From: Zymoseptoria tritici IPO323
Taxonomy: Eukaryota; Ascomycota; Dothideomycetes; Mycosphaerellales; Mycosphaerellaceae
DNA length: 64,000 nucleotides
Reading direction: 5' to 3'
Assembly: GCF_000219625.1 (NCBI RefSeq)
Contig: NC_018216.1
Coordinates: forward strand, 2,976,001 to 3,040,000
The translations under genes were made by a program, and so were the position numbers. The notes beneath the pieces are model-generated. The model saw only the letters and a program-made list of their open reading frames with translations, was not told the origin of the DNA and ran no database searches. Position 1 is the stretch's first letter, and every line of letters starts with the position of its first letter. Positions 34,911 to 47,600 of this stretch are shown in pieces.

Positions 34911-35596
34911 GTTGGCGGTTGTTAGGGAGAGCAATTGATTGAGGCTGAGGAGCGTATAGCTGGGAGGATGAGTTTGGAGCCAATGCCTCTCCGGTCTGCT
35001 CCAATGCTGTCTGGTGAGGACGAGGAAGTTCGCATACAATGCTCAAGCAAACAAGACAAGGAATAGATGATGTCGTGAACAGAAGAAGCTGGAGGGAGTG
35101 GGGTCGGTGTGGAACAAACTTGTAAACTTGCCAGGAACGTGGGCGGTGCAGGCCAGGATCCATCTGCGGGACTCGTCACCTGTGCCGCGCCTCACACGGC
35201 TCTTACCGTACGGGCAAGACTATACTGCTGTGTCGGATACCATGCTGTTGTGTACATACGATGGAGTATGGCGAGAAGGAATATGTAAGGTCACTCGCGG
35301 TGGGAGAGAGGCAGAAACGAAGTGAAGTCAGATCTGGTACAGGAACGCTCTTGACTCAGCTTGAGGTTGCTTCCGGGACTGATGCTATCATGACGATGGC
35401 CATTCATGTAAGGTATTCAGTCGCAATAAATCGTACATAAGGTAACTTTTCTCTCCTATACCGATCATTGCAACCAAGCTCGCTGTCATTGACTTTTCAT
35501 CCCGACCTGATCAACACCTCTAAATGGGACCTCGCTGCCCGATGCCATCCATGCCACGCCTCGCTTTGCCAATCCAAAACCTCATCATCGTCCTCA
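34911..35596. other. Intergenic; promoter of the BAR-SH3 gene and 3' end of PIK1
   Basis: About 690 bp between two minus-strand genes. No supported frame. The sequence next to 34911 is the probable leader of the BAR-SH3 gene. Confidence 0.4.
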
Positions 35597-38500
35597 TCAA
35601 TAGATCCCCTGCGTCCGATACTGAAACGTATCGTAGAGCCGCGTGTAATAACTTCCCACACTTTTCGCCACCAGATCCTCGACCCATTCCCTCGCCTCCT
35701 CTTTACTTTTCTCCAGGACGAACCTCGCCCTCAACGCCGCGACGACGCTCACCAACCCACCACCATAACAAGGCATCTTACTCTCCCTGCCCATTAGCTC
35801 TACCAACGTGACGATCCTCTCCGCCTCCCTGCGCAGAGCTTGAAACGCATCCTTCATCAACTCTTTGAATTCGAGAAATGCTTCGCCCTCTGGCCCACCG
35901 AGGAGTTCGACGTATTCGGCGGTCAACTTGAACGGCGCCGCTTCGAATCCCATGTTGCCCGGAGAGTTGGACAGCATGAAGCCAAAGTCAATGTGGATAA
36001 CATGACCATCGGAGTCGATGAGGATGTTGCCGTTGTGGCGGTCTTTCAGCTGGAGAACATAGCTGATGATGCTGTACGCTGCAAGAGAGCGTACGAAACA
36101 ATCCATCGCATTAGCATAGGTTGTCGAGTCTTGAGCGCCAAAGGTTTTCGTGTAGTGATCTTGCAGCGTGGCGATGCGTTTCTTCGGATTGGTGCCCGCG
36201 GCGATGGAAGCGAGGGTGAGGGAGCGTTTGAGGGAGTGAAGGGACACAGCGTTGGTGATGGTCTCGATGAGACCGGATGTCTCGCCAGTCACAAGCATAC
36301 GCATGTTCTTGACCCACACATCGACGTGGTGCTCGGCAAAGATCTTCGAGCAGATTGCGATGACTTGACAGGCGAAGGCTTCTTGTCGGAGGTCGTCGCC
36401 TGTTTTGACAATGACCGAGACGAGGTCCCAGGTCTTGGCCCAGCCGTAAGGAGAAGAGCGGCGGATGCGTTCTTTCTTCTGTTCCCAGGCCTCTCCAAAC
36501 GTGGCCGCTGAGGGGTCATCGCGGTCGCCTTTGCGTTGAATTCCTGCTGTCATGGCATCGTTCTCCATTCGCGCAGCTCCCTTGCTCGAGGTCAGTCCTG
36601 GATCGGCGATGCCGTCTATGCCTTCACCGAGATCTTCTGGCTCAGCTGGGGCAGTGCCTGCTTTGGCCATGATCGATTCGAAGCTCGGTCCTTGCACTGT
36701 TTCATCATTGAGAAAACTCTGCTCCTCCAGAGACTGCATGCTGGCGATAATCTTCGCCCGAATGGAAGCGACCTCTGCTTTAGGTCGCTTCGCAGCACTC
36801 AGCTCAAGCTGCGCGAGCATTTGCGAAGCTGTACGCATGTGGTCGGCCAATGCTGATACGTCCGCTTGATTGGGGTTTTGAGGCTTCAGATATGGCGATC
36901 GGCCACCGCTGCTTGGTTGTGTTTGGTTCCCTTCTGAGTCCCGAGGTGTTGGTAAGCTTGCTGTCAAAGACACTGTACTCACTGCGCTGGACAGCCGCGA
37001 AGTTTCCCTCCCGCCGAGGTGGCTAGAACGGGCCTGCGGGCTGTCTGGATCAGACTTCGCAGCGAAGTCGAAATCTTGTAGTAGCTGCGGACTGGCCAAG
37101 TCACCGTTAGCAGGTTCCAGAACGCTGTCCACTTGGGCTTCCTCTTGCGGTGATCGCATTGCAGCTTCTCTGGCTGCATCCGTGGTGTCGAACAATCTCC
37201 GTTTGGGCTTGTTCTTTTCCGAGACAAGCTTGGCGAGTAGATCCTGATTCTGCCGACTGTCTGGGTCGAAGTCGAAGTCTTCTCTCAGCACCTCCAACAT
37301 GAGCAAATAAGGCACCTTTTGCGCGCTATTCAGGCTCGTCGCCTCCGCCGGGTTCAACCTAACAATCCTGTGATGCCGACTTCTACTCGCCGAGCCATCT
37401 ACAAGCGTTGCAGGGCAAATCAAGGGTATGTCGACCTCTGCTGGTAAGTCCTGGGCGATCAAGCCGAGTTCTGCACGGAGCGCACTCAGTCGTGCAGCCT
37501 TTGGGACAGCGACCAAGCGAGAAGATATGCCCTCCAAAGCGAGGAGAAAATCAGACTCGCTGCGGAAATAATTTTGTCGCAGCATCCGAATCTTGTGACT
37601 TCGTGACATGGTGCTCGCTGATACAGGAGTCGCTACGCGCTTGACAGCCTCGCCCGCGAGTCTTCTCGGCACTCCGGGTAAAGCTGGTAAACTCAATGAA
37701 TGAGCGCTTACAGTTCGAGTTCGCTGCTCCGGGAGAGAGCTTGAGCTCGTGAAACCTTCCAGATTTCTAGTTCCAGCCAGCGATTGGCGATGCGCAGAGA
37801 CCCTTCGCGAGTCGACCAGGGGAGAGCCGGGTACAGACGAGGTACCAGTCACCTCGCCATCGAGAAGCACGTCTGCAGGCCTCCTAGGCCGCCGTCGCGG
37901 TGCAGCTTCCGGGTCGCCAGGGGATGGTCGAGGCCTTCTCTTCGCCGCAGGGCTTCCCGTCACTGTAGCGCTTCGCACAAGCTTTTGTCCCGCCGTCCCA
38001 CCTTCTGATATGACATCCTCAATTGGACGTGGCTTTCTTGCCTGCGCAACCGCGAGCGGTCCTCCAATTTGTGGTAACAAGGGCAGTCCCACTCCTCCCA
38101 GCACCAGACTCGCCAAAAGTGTGACCGGTAGCACGTTCTCTTTTATCCTTTCTCTTCGCAAGGCCTCTCCACTTCCAAACACGATCCTCTGCACCTTGTT
38201 GTATATCCGTCGACACGTCTGGAAAGCATTTGAAGTCGGTTGGCTCGCTAAGTCGTGGAGGTAGGTTTGAAACAACCAGAATGTCTGTACACCGTCAACA
38301 GCAGCTCCTTTGGTTGCAATATCCTCTCGTGCTTCCACTTACCAGCAATGCTCCGTTGACCGACTCTTCACACAAGTCTATTAGAAACTCCTCCAGCGCC
38401 ATGGACTCGTTGTCGATCGAAATGACCAGGTGGCATAGCTGCGGGAGGAAGAACTCGATCTCCTCGTAGCTAAAGCCTCGCAGCTTCGAACAGAGGACAT

Positions 38501-38688
38501 AGTGGATACCGACATGCTGAGCGTACCGACTGTGATCAAGAGCACATGGTCAGCGACTTTCGAGGCAGCTGAGAGTGCTCAGAGTGCTCAGACCAGGGTG
38601 TTCCTTACGCGAGGTATGCTACCGTAAACGATGGGTCTCTGTTGAAGTGCTCAGACTCGATTAAGCGTTCGAGCAGGTTCCAGCTCAT
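35597..38688 (-). CDS. PIK1: Phosphatidylinositol 4-kinase, Pik1 type
   Basis: Minus-strand exons 38688-38609, 38529-38343 and 38284-35597 encode 984 residues. Pik1 makes PI4P at the Golgi and is needed for secretion. The N-terminus MSWNLLERLIESEHFNRDPS and the following FFLPQLCHLVISIDNESM form the lipid-kinase-unique region, and QTFWLFQTYLHDL is typical. The kinase domain at the C-terminus shows the catalytic loop DRHNGN (residues 837-842) and DFGF (D855), and ends in the family tail YTRLYDTFQYRTQGIY. The middle is Ser/Pro-rich. Introns are 79 nt (GTAAGG) and 58 nt (GTAAGT, stop-free apart from phase). The frame reads upstream through the second intron, which would give a false start near 38338. 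Confidence 0.92.
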
Positions 38689-39800
38689 GGATAATGTCTC
38701 ATTGGTGGGCAGAGTATGTCAGAAGTCCTTCTCATCTTCTAGGGGCCATGGGTCGTGCGGGTGAGGTGGGATCGCGTGTCAATGCGGATTCGTGTCGGGA
38801 GAGTGAGATGGGTGTAGTTCGTTTCGCGGCGGTGTCGGGTGGTCGGAGGCTCGTTCTGAGGTGCATGCGCCTATTGAGAGCTCGTTATCCGTTCAAATGT
38901 CGATGTGTTGAAGGCAATAATATCGAGGTTCGCGAGATCCGCGTACGGGACCTCAGAATAGCAACTTGGCCCCATCGCTCGGGTGTGGCGGCAGCTCCAT
39001 CTCCACCATCGCCAGAGATCCTCCTTTCCTCCGTCAACCTCACCTCTTTTCATACACCTTCTATCTTCACACGATCGTTGAATACTATTCCATCGTCCAT
39101 CGAAACTTGCCCTCCACATAGCCATATTTATTCTGCCTCAATTCGTGGGCCTACGGCTTGACGAAGACACATCGCTACCAGTAGGCAAGAATCAGGATCG
39201 CTCAGACAGAAGTTTCCGGGAATATGTATGGGCTCTGGATGTTTACGTCTCGGATCCGCACAGGCGTTCTCATCTTCGCCATGTTCAATGCGTGACATGT
39301 CAATCGTTGCCTGCCGTGACAATGTCCAGGACACCTCAGGCGAGCACAGGTAAGTACGACAGGACGACCTGACAAGACATACATGCAATTTGGCCGCATA
39401 TGCTGATGAGATGTACAGGAAAGATGGCAGATCTTCTTCATGAAGCGTATCTGTGCCTTGGCCTGGACCTTGTCAGATCGTCTCGTTACTGGTCCCGGGA
39501 CCTCTCGCTGCAGTACTTCTGATGCCGTGCTGTCTTGATGAGCATGTGTAAGTGTGTTCCACTCTCTCGTCGAAATCCTACAGTCTCTCTCATATGTCTG
39601 TCCTTTAGTCGCGCAATCGACCTGCAAAGACGGGACGTGCCGTTAAGACGTCGCCGTCTCAATTCACTCTCAGCAGAGATTTTGTTTGTGCCCCACCAGA
39701 CGGCGACTCATCTTCTCAAGCTCCCTTCTTCCCTTAAGAACGCACCCTTCCCACTGCAAGCTCTTCTTGTCACGTACTCCAACCCCATCCACCCGACAGG
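38689..39800. other. Divergent promoter region PIK1 / PHD-finger gene
   Basis: About 1.1 kb between divergent genes. Frames are short and unrelated to known families. Short CT-rich stretches near 39040-39110 and 39710-39790 fit leaders. Confidence 0.4.
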
Positions 39801-40751
39801 ATGGCGAAACAAGGCGCTCTCTTCATGAATGAAGACTCCGACAGCGCATCTCAGGGCCGCCTCCCCTTCGATCACGAAAGCAATTCCGCCTCCTCCGATG
39901 AAGGCAGCGTCTTCGTTCCAGACAACGACATCAAACTCGAAGAAGCCATCGAAGAAGACCTCAGCATTCCGCACTGCGTCTGCCGCACTCCATCGTCCGG
40001 TCTGATGATTTCCTGCGATGGACCGTGCCAGACCTGGTACCACGCGCCCTGTCTCTCCCTCAACGCGAGCGACATCAAAGCCATCAAGGACTTCTTCTGT
40101 CCCACCTGCACCGAAGCCGGCCACGGACCCACGACATGGTGCGGTAGCGAGCAACAGGCCAAAAATATCAAGGCTCGGGTCGAGAAGCAGATGAAGGCCG
40201 GCGCCACGGTCGACCGACTGAACGAATGGGTCACGCGCAGCACCTACACTACCGAGAAAGCCAATCGTACTGGCGGAGTAAGGAGAAGCATCGCACGCGC
40301 GGCTCCAGTCAAGCAGAATCGTGGTCATCTTCAAGACAACCGCCAGCGCAACGGTATAGCTCGCATGTCTGCTCCGCCTCCACGTCGCGCACCTGGGAAG
40401 CAGTTGCCGATCAACGCCCCTCGCGCGTATCTCGACTCCAGCGCTGAAGTCGGAGTGTCTCCATTGGACATTCTCACCGTTCCTGCTGCTGCGAGCGCAC
40501 CCTTATCTGCTGCTAAGCAGCGCAAACAAGCTGTGAGGCGCAAGAAGCTCAAGTCGCTGAGGCCAATCGAGTACAGCGTCGACGGCGTGGATGTGGATCG
40601 ACCAGGAATGAAGCGTGGTGTCACTGACGATGAAGGTGCCGACGCGATGGACACCGACGATGAGGAAGAGAAGAAGACATTCACGGACGTTTTGGTGAAG
40701 GAGGGGATGGAGATGGCGCTTTTTGGTGCGGTCAGTCATGAACAAGATTGA
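39801..40751 (+). CDS. PHD-finger protein
   Basis: A single exon encodes 316 residues. Residues 59-103 form a C4HC3 PHD finger (C59, C61, C72, C76, H81, C84, C100, C103) with Trp79 in the position that often reads methylated lysine on histone H3. The N-terminus is acidic; the C-terminal half is basic (KQRKQAVRRKKLKSLRPIEY) and then acidic (DDEGADAMDTDDEEE). This layout suggests a nuclear chromatin reader. No catalytic domain is visible, so it is probably a subunit of a histone-modifying complex; which one cannot be told. The ATG at 39801 starts a Met-Ala-Lys peptide directly after a CT-rich leader. Confidence 0.85.
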   Translation: MAKQGALFMNEDSDSASQGRLPFDHESNSASSDEGSVFVPDNDIKLEEAIEEDLSIPHCVCRTPSSGLMISCDGPCQTWYHAPCLSLNASDIKAIKDFFCPTCTEAGHGPTTWCGSEQQAKNIKARVEKQMKAGATVDRLNEWVTRSTYTTEKANRTGGVRRSIARAAPVKQNRGHLQDNRQRNGIARMSAPPPRRAPGKQLPINAPRAYLDSSAEVGVSPLDILTVPAAASAPLSAAKQRKQAVRRKKLKSLRPIEYSVDGVDVDRPGMKRGVTDDEGADAMDTDDEEEKKTFTDVLVKEGMEMALFGAVSHEQD

Positions 40752-41698
40752 GAGAGAACAAGGAGCGGAAAAACAGATGGACTTGATTGAGGATCACGAA
40801 GATGGCGCAGTTGAAGCTTCAAATTGGCATTGCGCTCGGCCATCTTGGCCGAACGATTGCTAGGCAGGATGGCCAGCGAGAGCTAAAGGGCGTGTGGAGT
40901 GAGGCACAATTGCCAGTGCTTCATACTACGGCCTGGGTTGGGGACTGCAACCCTATCGAGCATTTGCATGTCGACATCGAGAATCAATGATTACGAATGG
41001 CTGTCTCATCTCTCTCTTTGTGACACGTCATATGTCGGCGGAATGTTCGGATTTCTCCTTTCAACCTTTTCATCGTCCGTGCTTTTCACGAAGTACGACG
41101 ATTGCTAATACACATGTCTCATCGTGCAGCTCCATCATTGAGATTAGCCTGTACCATCGTAGTAATTTGCACAAGATGTTGATTCATTCACTTGGTTAAG
41201 TTGCGCTTGTGGAGAGATCGCCGTTGTGCCCCGCGGCATGCCTACTCTCTGATTGGCTCGGAAGCTATCCGCGGTATCCACAGTACACTTTGCAAGCTTC
41301 CACTTCCGAAACCCAGACACGTCCTCCTCTATTAAGAAGTCACGAACAGCAAACGGAATCTTTCAACGCGTTTGCCTGCGTCTTCTTCTCGTCACACTTC
41401 AGCTCAACCCGTCGATTCATACGACATCGACTCCGCAGAGTACACGACCTTCGCCAACGAAGAAAGAAGTCAGACCGTGCTTGCCTGATCGCGTAGCACA
41501 AACACGCCTGCGCCACAGCCCATCCTAGCGACATTCTTGACAGCCTTACGACCTCACCACCTACTTTCAACACTTCACTTCACCGCATATTCCCATCCTT
41601 ACACCGCCACGCATATTCCATGCTTGCTACACCCGACATGTCACCAGCGCAAACAACATGTTTGTGACTTCTTGATCTTGCACTCCCAGCGCAAGACC
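40752..41698. other. Intergenic; promoter and leader of the ubiquitin protease gene
   Basis: About 950 bp. It contains an inverted CCAAT motif (GATTGGCT) near 41250 and a long C/A-rich leader from 41400 to 41698 that is open but lacks protein character. Confidence 0.4.
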
Positions 41699-44600
41699 AT
41701 GGCGGACGCCGTCAACAACGAAACCACTTGGTCCCGCGATTCCGTCGCAGACGCAAACCCCGAACTCACCCGGAAGCGACAGAAATTGAGCGAGGAGGTC
41801 GACGATACCAACGCCGAGACATCATCATTGTCCACCGCACAGAGTCCCGAAATCGTGGCTCTTCCGCCGGACGAAGTCGGCGCAACCTACCACAACGCGA
41901 TCGAGCTCCACGATGAGACTGGCCTAAGTATGGATTTCTCATTCGGTGGCGGTCCCGACTTGTCACCTGGCAGTAACATGTCCAGTGACAATCAGTTGAA
42001 GGAATGTGTAGCACGTCTTCACAAAGGTCAAGCCTTGGAGCCAGACTGGGTGGCCATCCTTCAACAGTGGCTTCATGGCCATCTTGAACAAACCCGGAAC
42101 TTATCGGACGTGTGGCAACAAGCGTATACTGATGAGACTGAACTCTTCACCTGCATCATCACCTTTGCGCACATGTTCTTTGCCATCTCCGAGGATCGAT
42201 TCGCGGACGACTTGGCACGCCGCTTTGGGATCCGGCCTTTGCGCAGAATCGTCGAAGGATTCTTCGTTGACATTGCTGAGCTGAGCACGAGACTGGTGAC
42301 GATTCTACCTCGTATCCTGGATTCCGCCGTTGCGCGACGAGATTCCGGGCAAATCGCACAGACTCGTCAGTTCATTCCCTTTCTAGGTTCGGTGCACAAT
42401 CTGGTGCAGGCGGTCCAGCTCTACAATGCCGATCTCGCATACTTCGACCTCGCTCTGGACGTGAAACCAGCAGACCTGCGACTACTCACGCAGCGGAGCC
42501 TTTTGCAAGATCCTGCCGCATTGCCGGCACTGACGACACTCTTGGAGAAGCTGGCAGTCAACCATGTCGCTGTACAGAATGCTTGGCCTGCCATCGATTC
42601 GATCCTTCGCATGCTCTCCACCATGGGTTTGGAGGATTCCAAGCAGCTTGAGAAAGTACTGGACACAATTCATACCTACATCCTTCCCGCTATTGGAGAA
42701 AAGCACCCTCGAGCACTGCCTGATGGCTTTCACTTCAACGCCATCATGGTCGCTAGCAGGGCTCTGGCCTTCCTAGCAAAGACACGCGACGACGATGGAG
42801 TTGCAAGCCTGTACAACGTCTTCATCAAGTCAGAAAGTGATGCCTTGTTGGTAGAGGCCGATGGCGAGATTTCAATCGCACGTCTCCTGCGCAACCTCAG
42901 CAATGGCGATCAAGAAACTCTCGTGGCGTTGATGAGATACTCTTACGTCCTTCAAGCCCTCAAACAGCTTGTGTTCAGCGAGATCATGGATGTACGCAAT
43001 ACAGGAATCTCACAGCTCAGCCTCCTCCTCCTCAAGCTGTTTAAGCAGAACCAGAACGGAAATTGCGAGAAACCGGTGCTGCAGTACGCTGCGCGTTTCA
43101 TGCGGAAGAATGAGATGACAAAGTACATATTCGGGCCCAATTCACACGCCACCCTGATCAGTCACAGCCAGAACATCATCGGCTTTCTCGCCGCAACCTG
43201 CACGTACACCGATCTGGACACGGACGTCATCTGGCATGCGTGTACTAACAGCGTGGAAGCCGAATTTTCCAAGGCTTCATTTCTGGTCCTGTCTGATGTT
43301 CGTCGCTACTTGGACTTGGATCATCTGCTGTACCTCGCGAACAAATTCACGGTCACTCCACCGTCGAAGCTAGGTAGGGACGCCGCTGACTTGCTGCGCG
43401 GTCTGTTCGAAATCATTCAGCCGAAGACCGAGCTCTGCAGTGACCCGGAGAAACGCCTCGCCACAGCTTTCATTAGCATCGACATCATGTCGCAGATTGA
43501 CATCTGGGACAATGATCCATTGCTGATGCAACTACGCACCACAGCTAGCCTTGAGTTGCAGCGTTTCACCAGCGATCACTTCACTGCCGAAGACCGCCTG
43601 CAGATCTTCAAGCGATGTGTACCGAACATCCTCGAGGCAAATGAGCGCGCATCCACGAGCGCCGAGATCCTCACGCCTTTCGTACATCGCCTCGCTGATC
43701 CTGCTGAAGCGCCGGGAGATCTGCTCAACATGTTACCGTTACATGCCGTCCTTCGCGAGCTGAGCATGTTTGTGAACAGAGTGCGCGACGACAGCACACG
43801 AGACTACCGCGTTCACCTTGGGGCATTGAACGTCAGGCTCGGGCTACTCATGCGTCTCATGTCGTTGCCTGACATCGACGTGGGTATGGACGTGTTGGAT
43901 ACATTGGCCAAGTACACTATTGGTGAGCTTGCACTCAACAACCACAGTCGAGATTTTGCCTGGCAGAGATTCTCCTACTGGGCGGAGGCCGACGGACCAG
44001 GATCCATCGCGTCGGATCTGCTGCGTAGATTGCTGTCGGAGGAGGCGATTCATCTGCCATTGGAATACACAACCCGCACGTCGCTGAGACTCTTCGGATC
44101 ATCCCTACAGGAACAGGGTCGAATGTCGCCTAGTCTGCGCAATGAGTTCTCTCAGATGTTGGAGCTACCACAATGGCATAAGCTCGTGCAAGCTGCGGAG
44201 AGCACCGACATTCCGGAGATTGACACTTTGGCCACGGATGCTCTGTGCAATGCTCTTTTTGAGCATGATTCACAGAATTGGAACAAGACGTCCGTCGCGA
44301 AGTGCCACGCTACCTTTGCACGTCAGCAGATTGAACGCATATGCTCTTTGTATGCGAGCTCGTCGTCCAAGGAACTCAGAGACGGGAATGGGCACATCAT
44401 CATCCGGCAAATCGCTCTTCTGGACGCTGTCCTACTTCGCAGCAAGCATTCCTCCTATGCTCCCACTGCCGATGTTCCTTTAGACTTGTGCCTGGCCAAC
44501 AAAGACTCTAAGGAGTCAATCTTCGCTACGATGCAGGTGTATGGGGGCGGTCAGCCTCACACCAAGATCTGTCGACTTCAATACACCGCAACTTCAACGG

Positions 44601-47600
44601 TGGCCGAATTGCTTGCCGAACTGCCCAAGATCACTGGTGCGGCAGAGAATCGTGTCATTCTCGGTGGCCAGGCACTTGACTTGACTGTCTGCGCAAACAA
44701 GGAGCTTTCGGAAATTGGACTGCATTCTACAGGTGTGATCATAGTCTGCCCGAAACATACTCTGCAAAGTGACTTGGAAGTCGTGTTGACGTCTTCAGGT
44801 GCTGTGGAAGAGGAGATTCTGGCACAGTACGATCATTTGGAGAGACTCATCGACGGCCCGGCTGCCATTGCGAACCAGGTCAGTAGCATCCGACTGTCCT
44901 CGAAAGAAGGACTTCACTAACCCAGTACAGATGTTTCAATTCCTCACCCACGTCCGAGTTCCTGCTCAGCCACGAGATCGGGTCGTGTCAACGGATCTAT
45001 CAGTACAAGATCTATGTCCGCCTGACAACAAGTGGCGCACGCTTTTCTCGGTCTTCGTCCTCAAAACACATCTGACAGACTTTGCTCGCCTGGGTGTCGC
45101 AGAAGAGACCTTTCTTCTTCGAGGCATCCACCTACTTGTCGAAGTCATCACAGACAAGATGCGGCCAAAACTTTTTCGCGAACTCATCAGCACCATGGAG
45201 TGCCTGGTTTCTTTCTTGCAAGGTGTGTGGCGCAGCATTCAACACTTTCAGTCCTTCGATGCTGATGATCGACCAGAGCGGCCGAAGGAAGCTATGACAT
45301 CTTGCATCATCGACGACGCCGCTCGATTCACTGATCGCATGATCGATATCTGCTTCCTTGCCTTGAGCCTCCCAAGTGGTCAACGGGCGGAACGCAGGAT
45401 TTTATTGGAGATGACCATGAAGACTCTGGTCGAAGCCTTTCGCCGTCAGAACTCCGTGTGGACGACCTTCAAAATTCACCCTCGAACGAATGAACTGCAC
45501 AAGCAGATGCTGTTTCATGACGAAGTTGCCATCGCCAGCTTCACCGCGAAGCTCGTGAAATCATTCGTCCTGGACCACACTTCTGATGCTGAAGTTGCCG
45601 AGCTATACATGGGTATTCTTATGGGCTGCCTGGAGCAAGCATTGAAGACACCTTCTCATTCATTTGTTTTCGACTTGACAACCGATCTCATGCTCGTCAA
45701 CAGGAAGCTTCGAAACAACGAGGAGGAAGTTCGCGCACTTCTCACCACTCTTCTTGATCGTATGTGGGCTCATCGGCATACCGAGTCCGTCGATCTGCCT
45801 GTCTCTGATATGGCAATGCGCGGTCTGCTCAAGCTCATCTACGAAGTTTTGACTGTCGTGCGCAGCTTCAAGAAGCCCCTCGGCCTCGATGGACTTTCGC
45901 TGAGGATCTTCACGACGCTTCTCTTCCCGCCACTGCAATTTCCAGACTCACATCCTCTGATCTCGAGCCCGACCCGGAAGTTCGCATTCTACCTCGTTGA
46001 GAGTGCTTGCGAATCCTCGGATGACTTTGAGGCTCTTCTCGAAGCAACCGGGTCGGTCTTCCAAATCGCGCCGGATCCTCACGACAGATATCCTGGTCAT
46101 TCGGAGTGGCTGCGTCCCGCGGCTAAGTGCAGCGGCCTCACAAACCTTGGCATGACTTGCTACATGAATTCTCTGCTGCAACAGCTATACGGCAATGTAC
46201 ATTTTCGAAAGTTCATCTTCGATACAGAGCTGGTCGATCCAGAAAAGCAAGAGCTGTTGAGCCATGTGCAGAACCTATTTGCCCACATGCAGAACGACTA
46301 CAATTGGACCAGCGCAACGAACGAACTCGCAAAAGTGCTCAATGTGCAGGTCGACAGCCAGGAGGATGTGCATGGCTTTTACGAGGACTTCCTCAGCAAG
46401 CTGGAAGCCAGTATGCCTGACGAGGTGTCAAAGACTACCTTGAAAGGTTTCTTCACTGGCAAGCTGATTTCTCAGATCAAAGGAGAGTGTGGACATGTTT
46501 CCCCCAAGACTGAGCCATTTGTCGATCTCCCCATCATCGTCAAGAACAAGGCGTCGCTCCAGGACAGCCTGCAAGAGTTTGTGCAAGGAGAGCCGATGGA
46601 GGGCGCCAACAAGTACAAATGCATGGCTTGCGACGCGGACGATGGTGGCCGCCTCGTCAATGCTATGAAGCGTGCGTGTCCGGAGGAGATGCCCGACAAC
46701 CTGACATTCTGTCTGAAGAGGTTCACATTCGAGGCCATGCTCGGCATTGACGGCAAAGTCAACGATCGCTTCGATTTTCCACAGTCGATCGACATGTCGC
46801 GCTACCATCGGAAGCACTTGGACAATCCGGAAGCCGAAATCGACATGGATGTCTTTGAGCTTGTTGGAGTCATTGTGCATCAGGGCACGCTCAACCTAGG
46901 TCACTACTGGTCTTATGTTCTGCTGAGAAATACTGGACATCCCGACTCCCGCAATTGGGTGAAGTTGGAAGATCGTTTCGTCTCGCCAGTCGAAGGTGGC
47001 GTTCAGGAGGTGCAAGGCGAATGCTTTGGTGGTCAATTCTGGAACAACGGCAATGAGCGGGTTGACAATGCCTATGTTCTGTTCTACCAGCGGAAGACAT
47101 CACTGGAAGAGCAGATCGCCCTGCCCGGACCTGTTTGGGATTCTGCTACGGGGATGCTGCTGCCGCCAAAGGTGGACATTCCCGAGCGTTTGAGGACTGA
47201 GATCCACGGCAGTAACGAATTTCGCAATAGAGTCGCTCAGCTTTTCGACGATCAGTTGGATGCATTCATGCGGTTCTTGTTCACGACCTACCGGAAGCAC
47301 AGCGTGAGCTCGCCTGCGCAGTCAGAGACCGGATCGCAGGAGGCAGACGAGGCTAACCAGGCGGGAACTGTCTCGAGACCGGGCACTCCGTCGGATCATC
47401 TTATCAAGCTGATGAGCAACACTGCCATTGCATACGTCCAGCACGTCGCCGTTGCGGACTCTGCTGGTGCCGTGAAGCCAAAGTGGTGCTTCGAACAGCT
47501 TCGAAGCCTCATCGAACAGCAGCCTCGGTCTGCTCTCTACCTTCTTGACGATCTCACCACCGACGTGCATTGGTTCCGCGGGGTTGTCGGTCGCAATTCA

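Noticed and set aside
38285..38338. Start of PIK1 inside the long frame
   Set aside because: This part is the stop-free second intron; two upstream exons supply the conserved Pik1 N-terminus.
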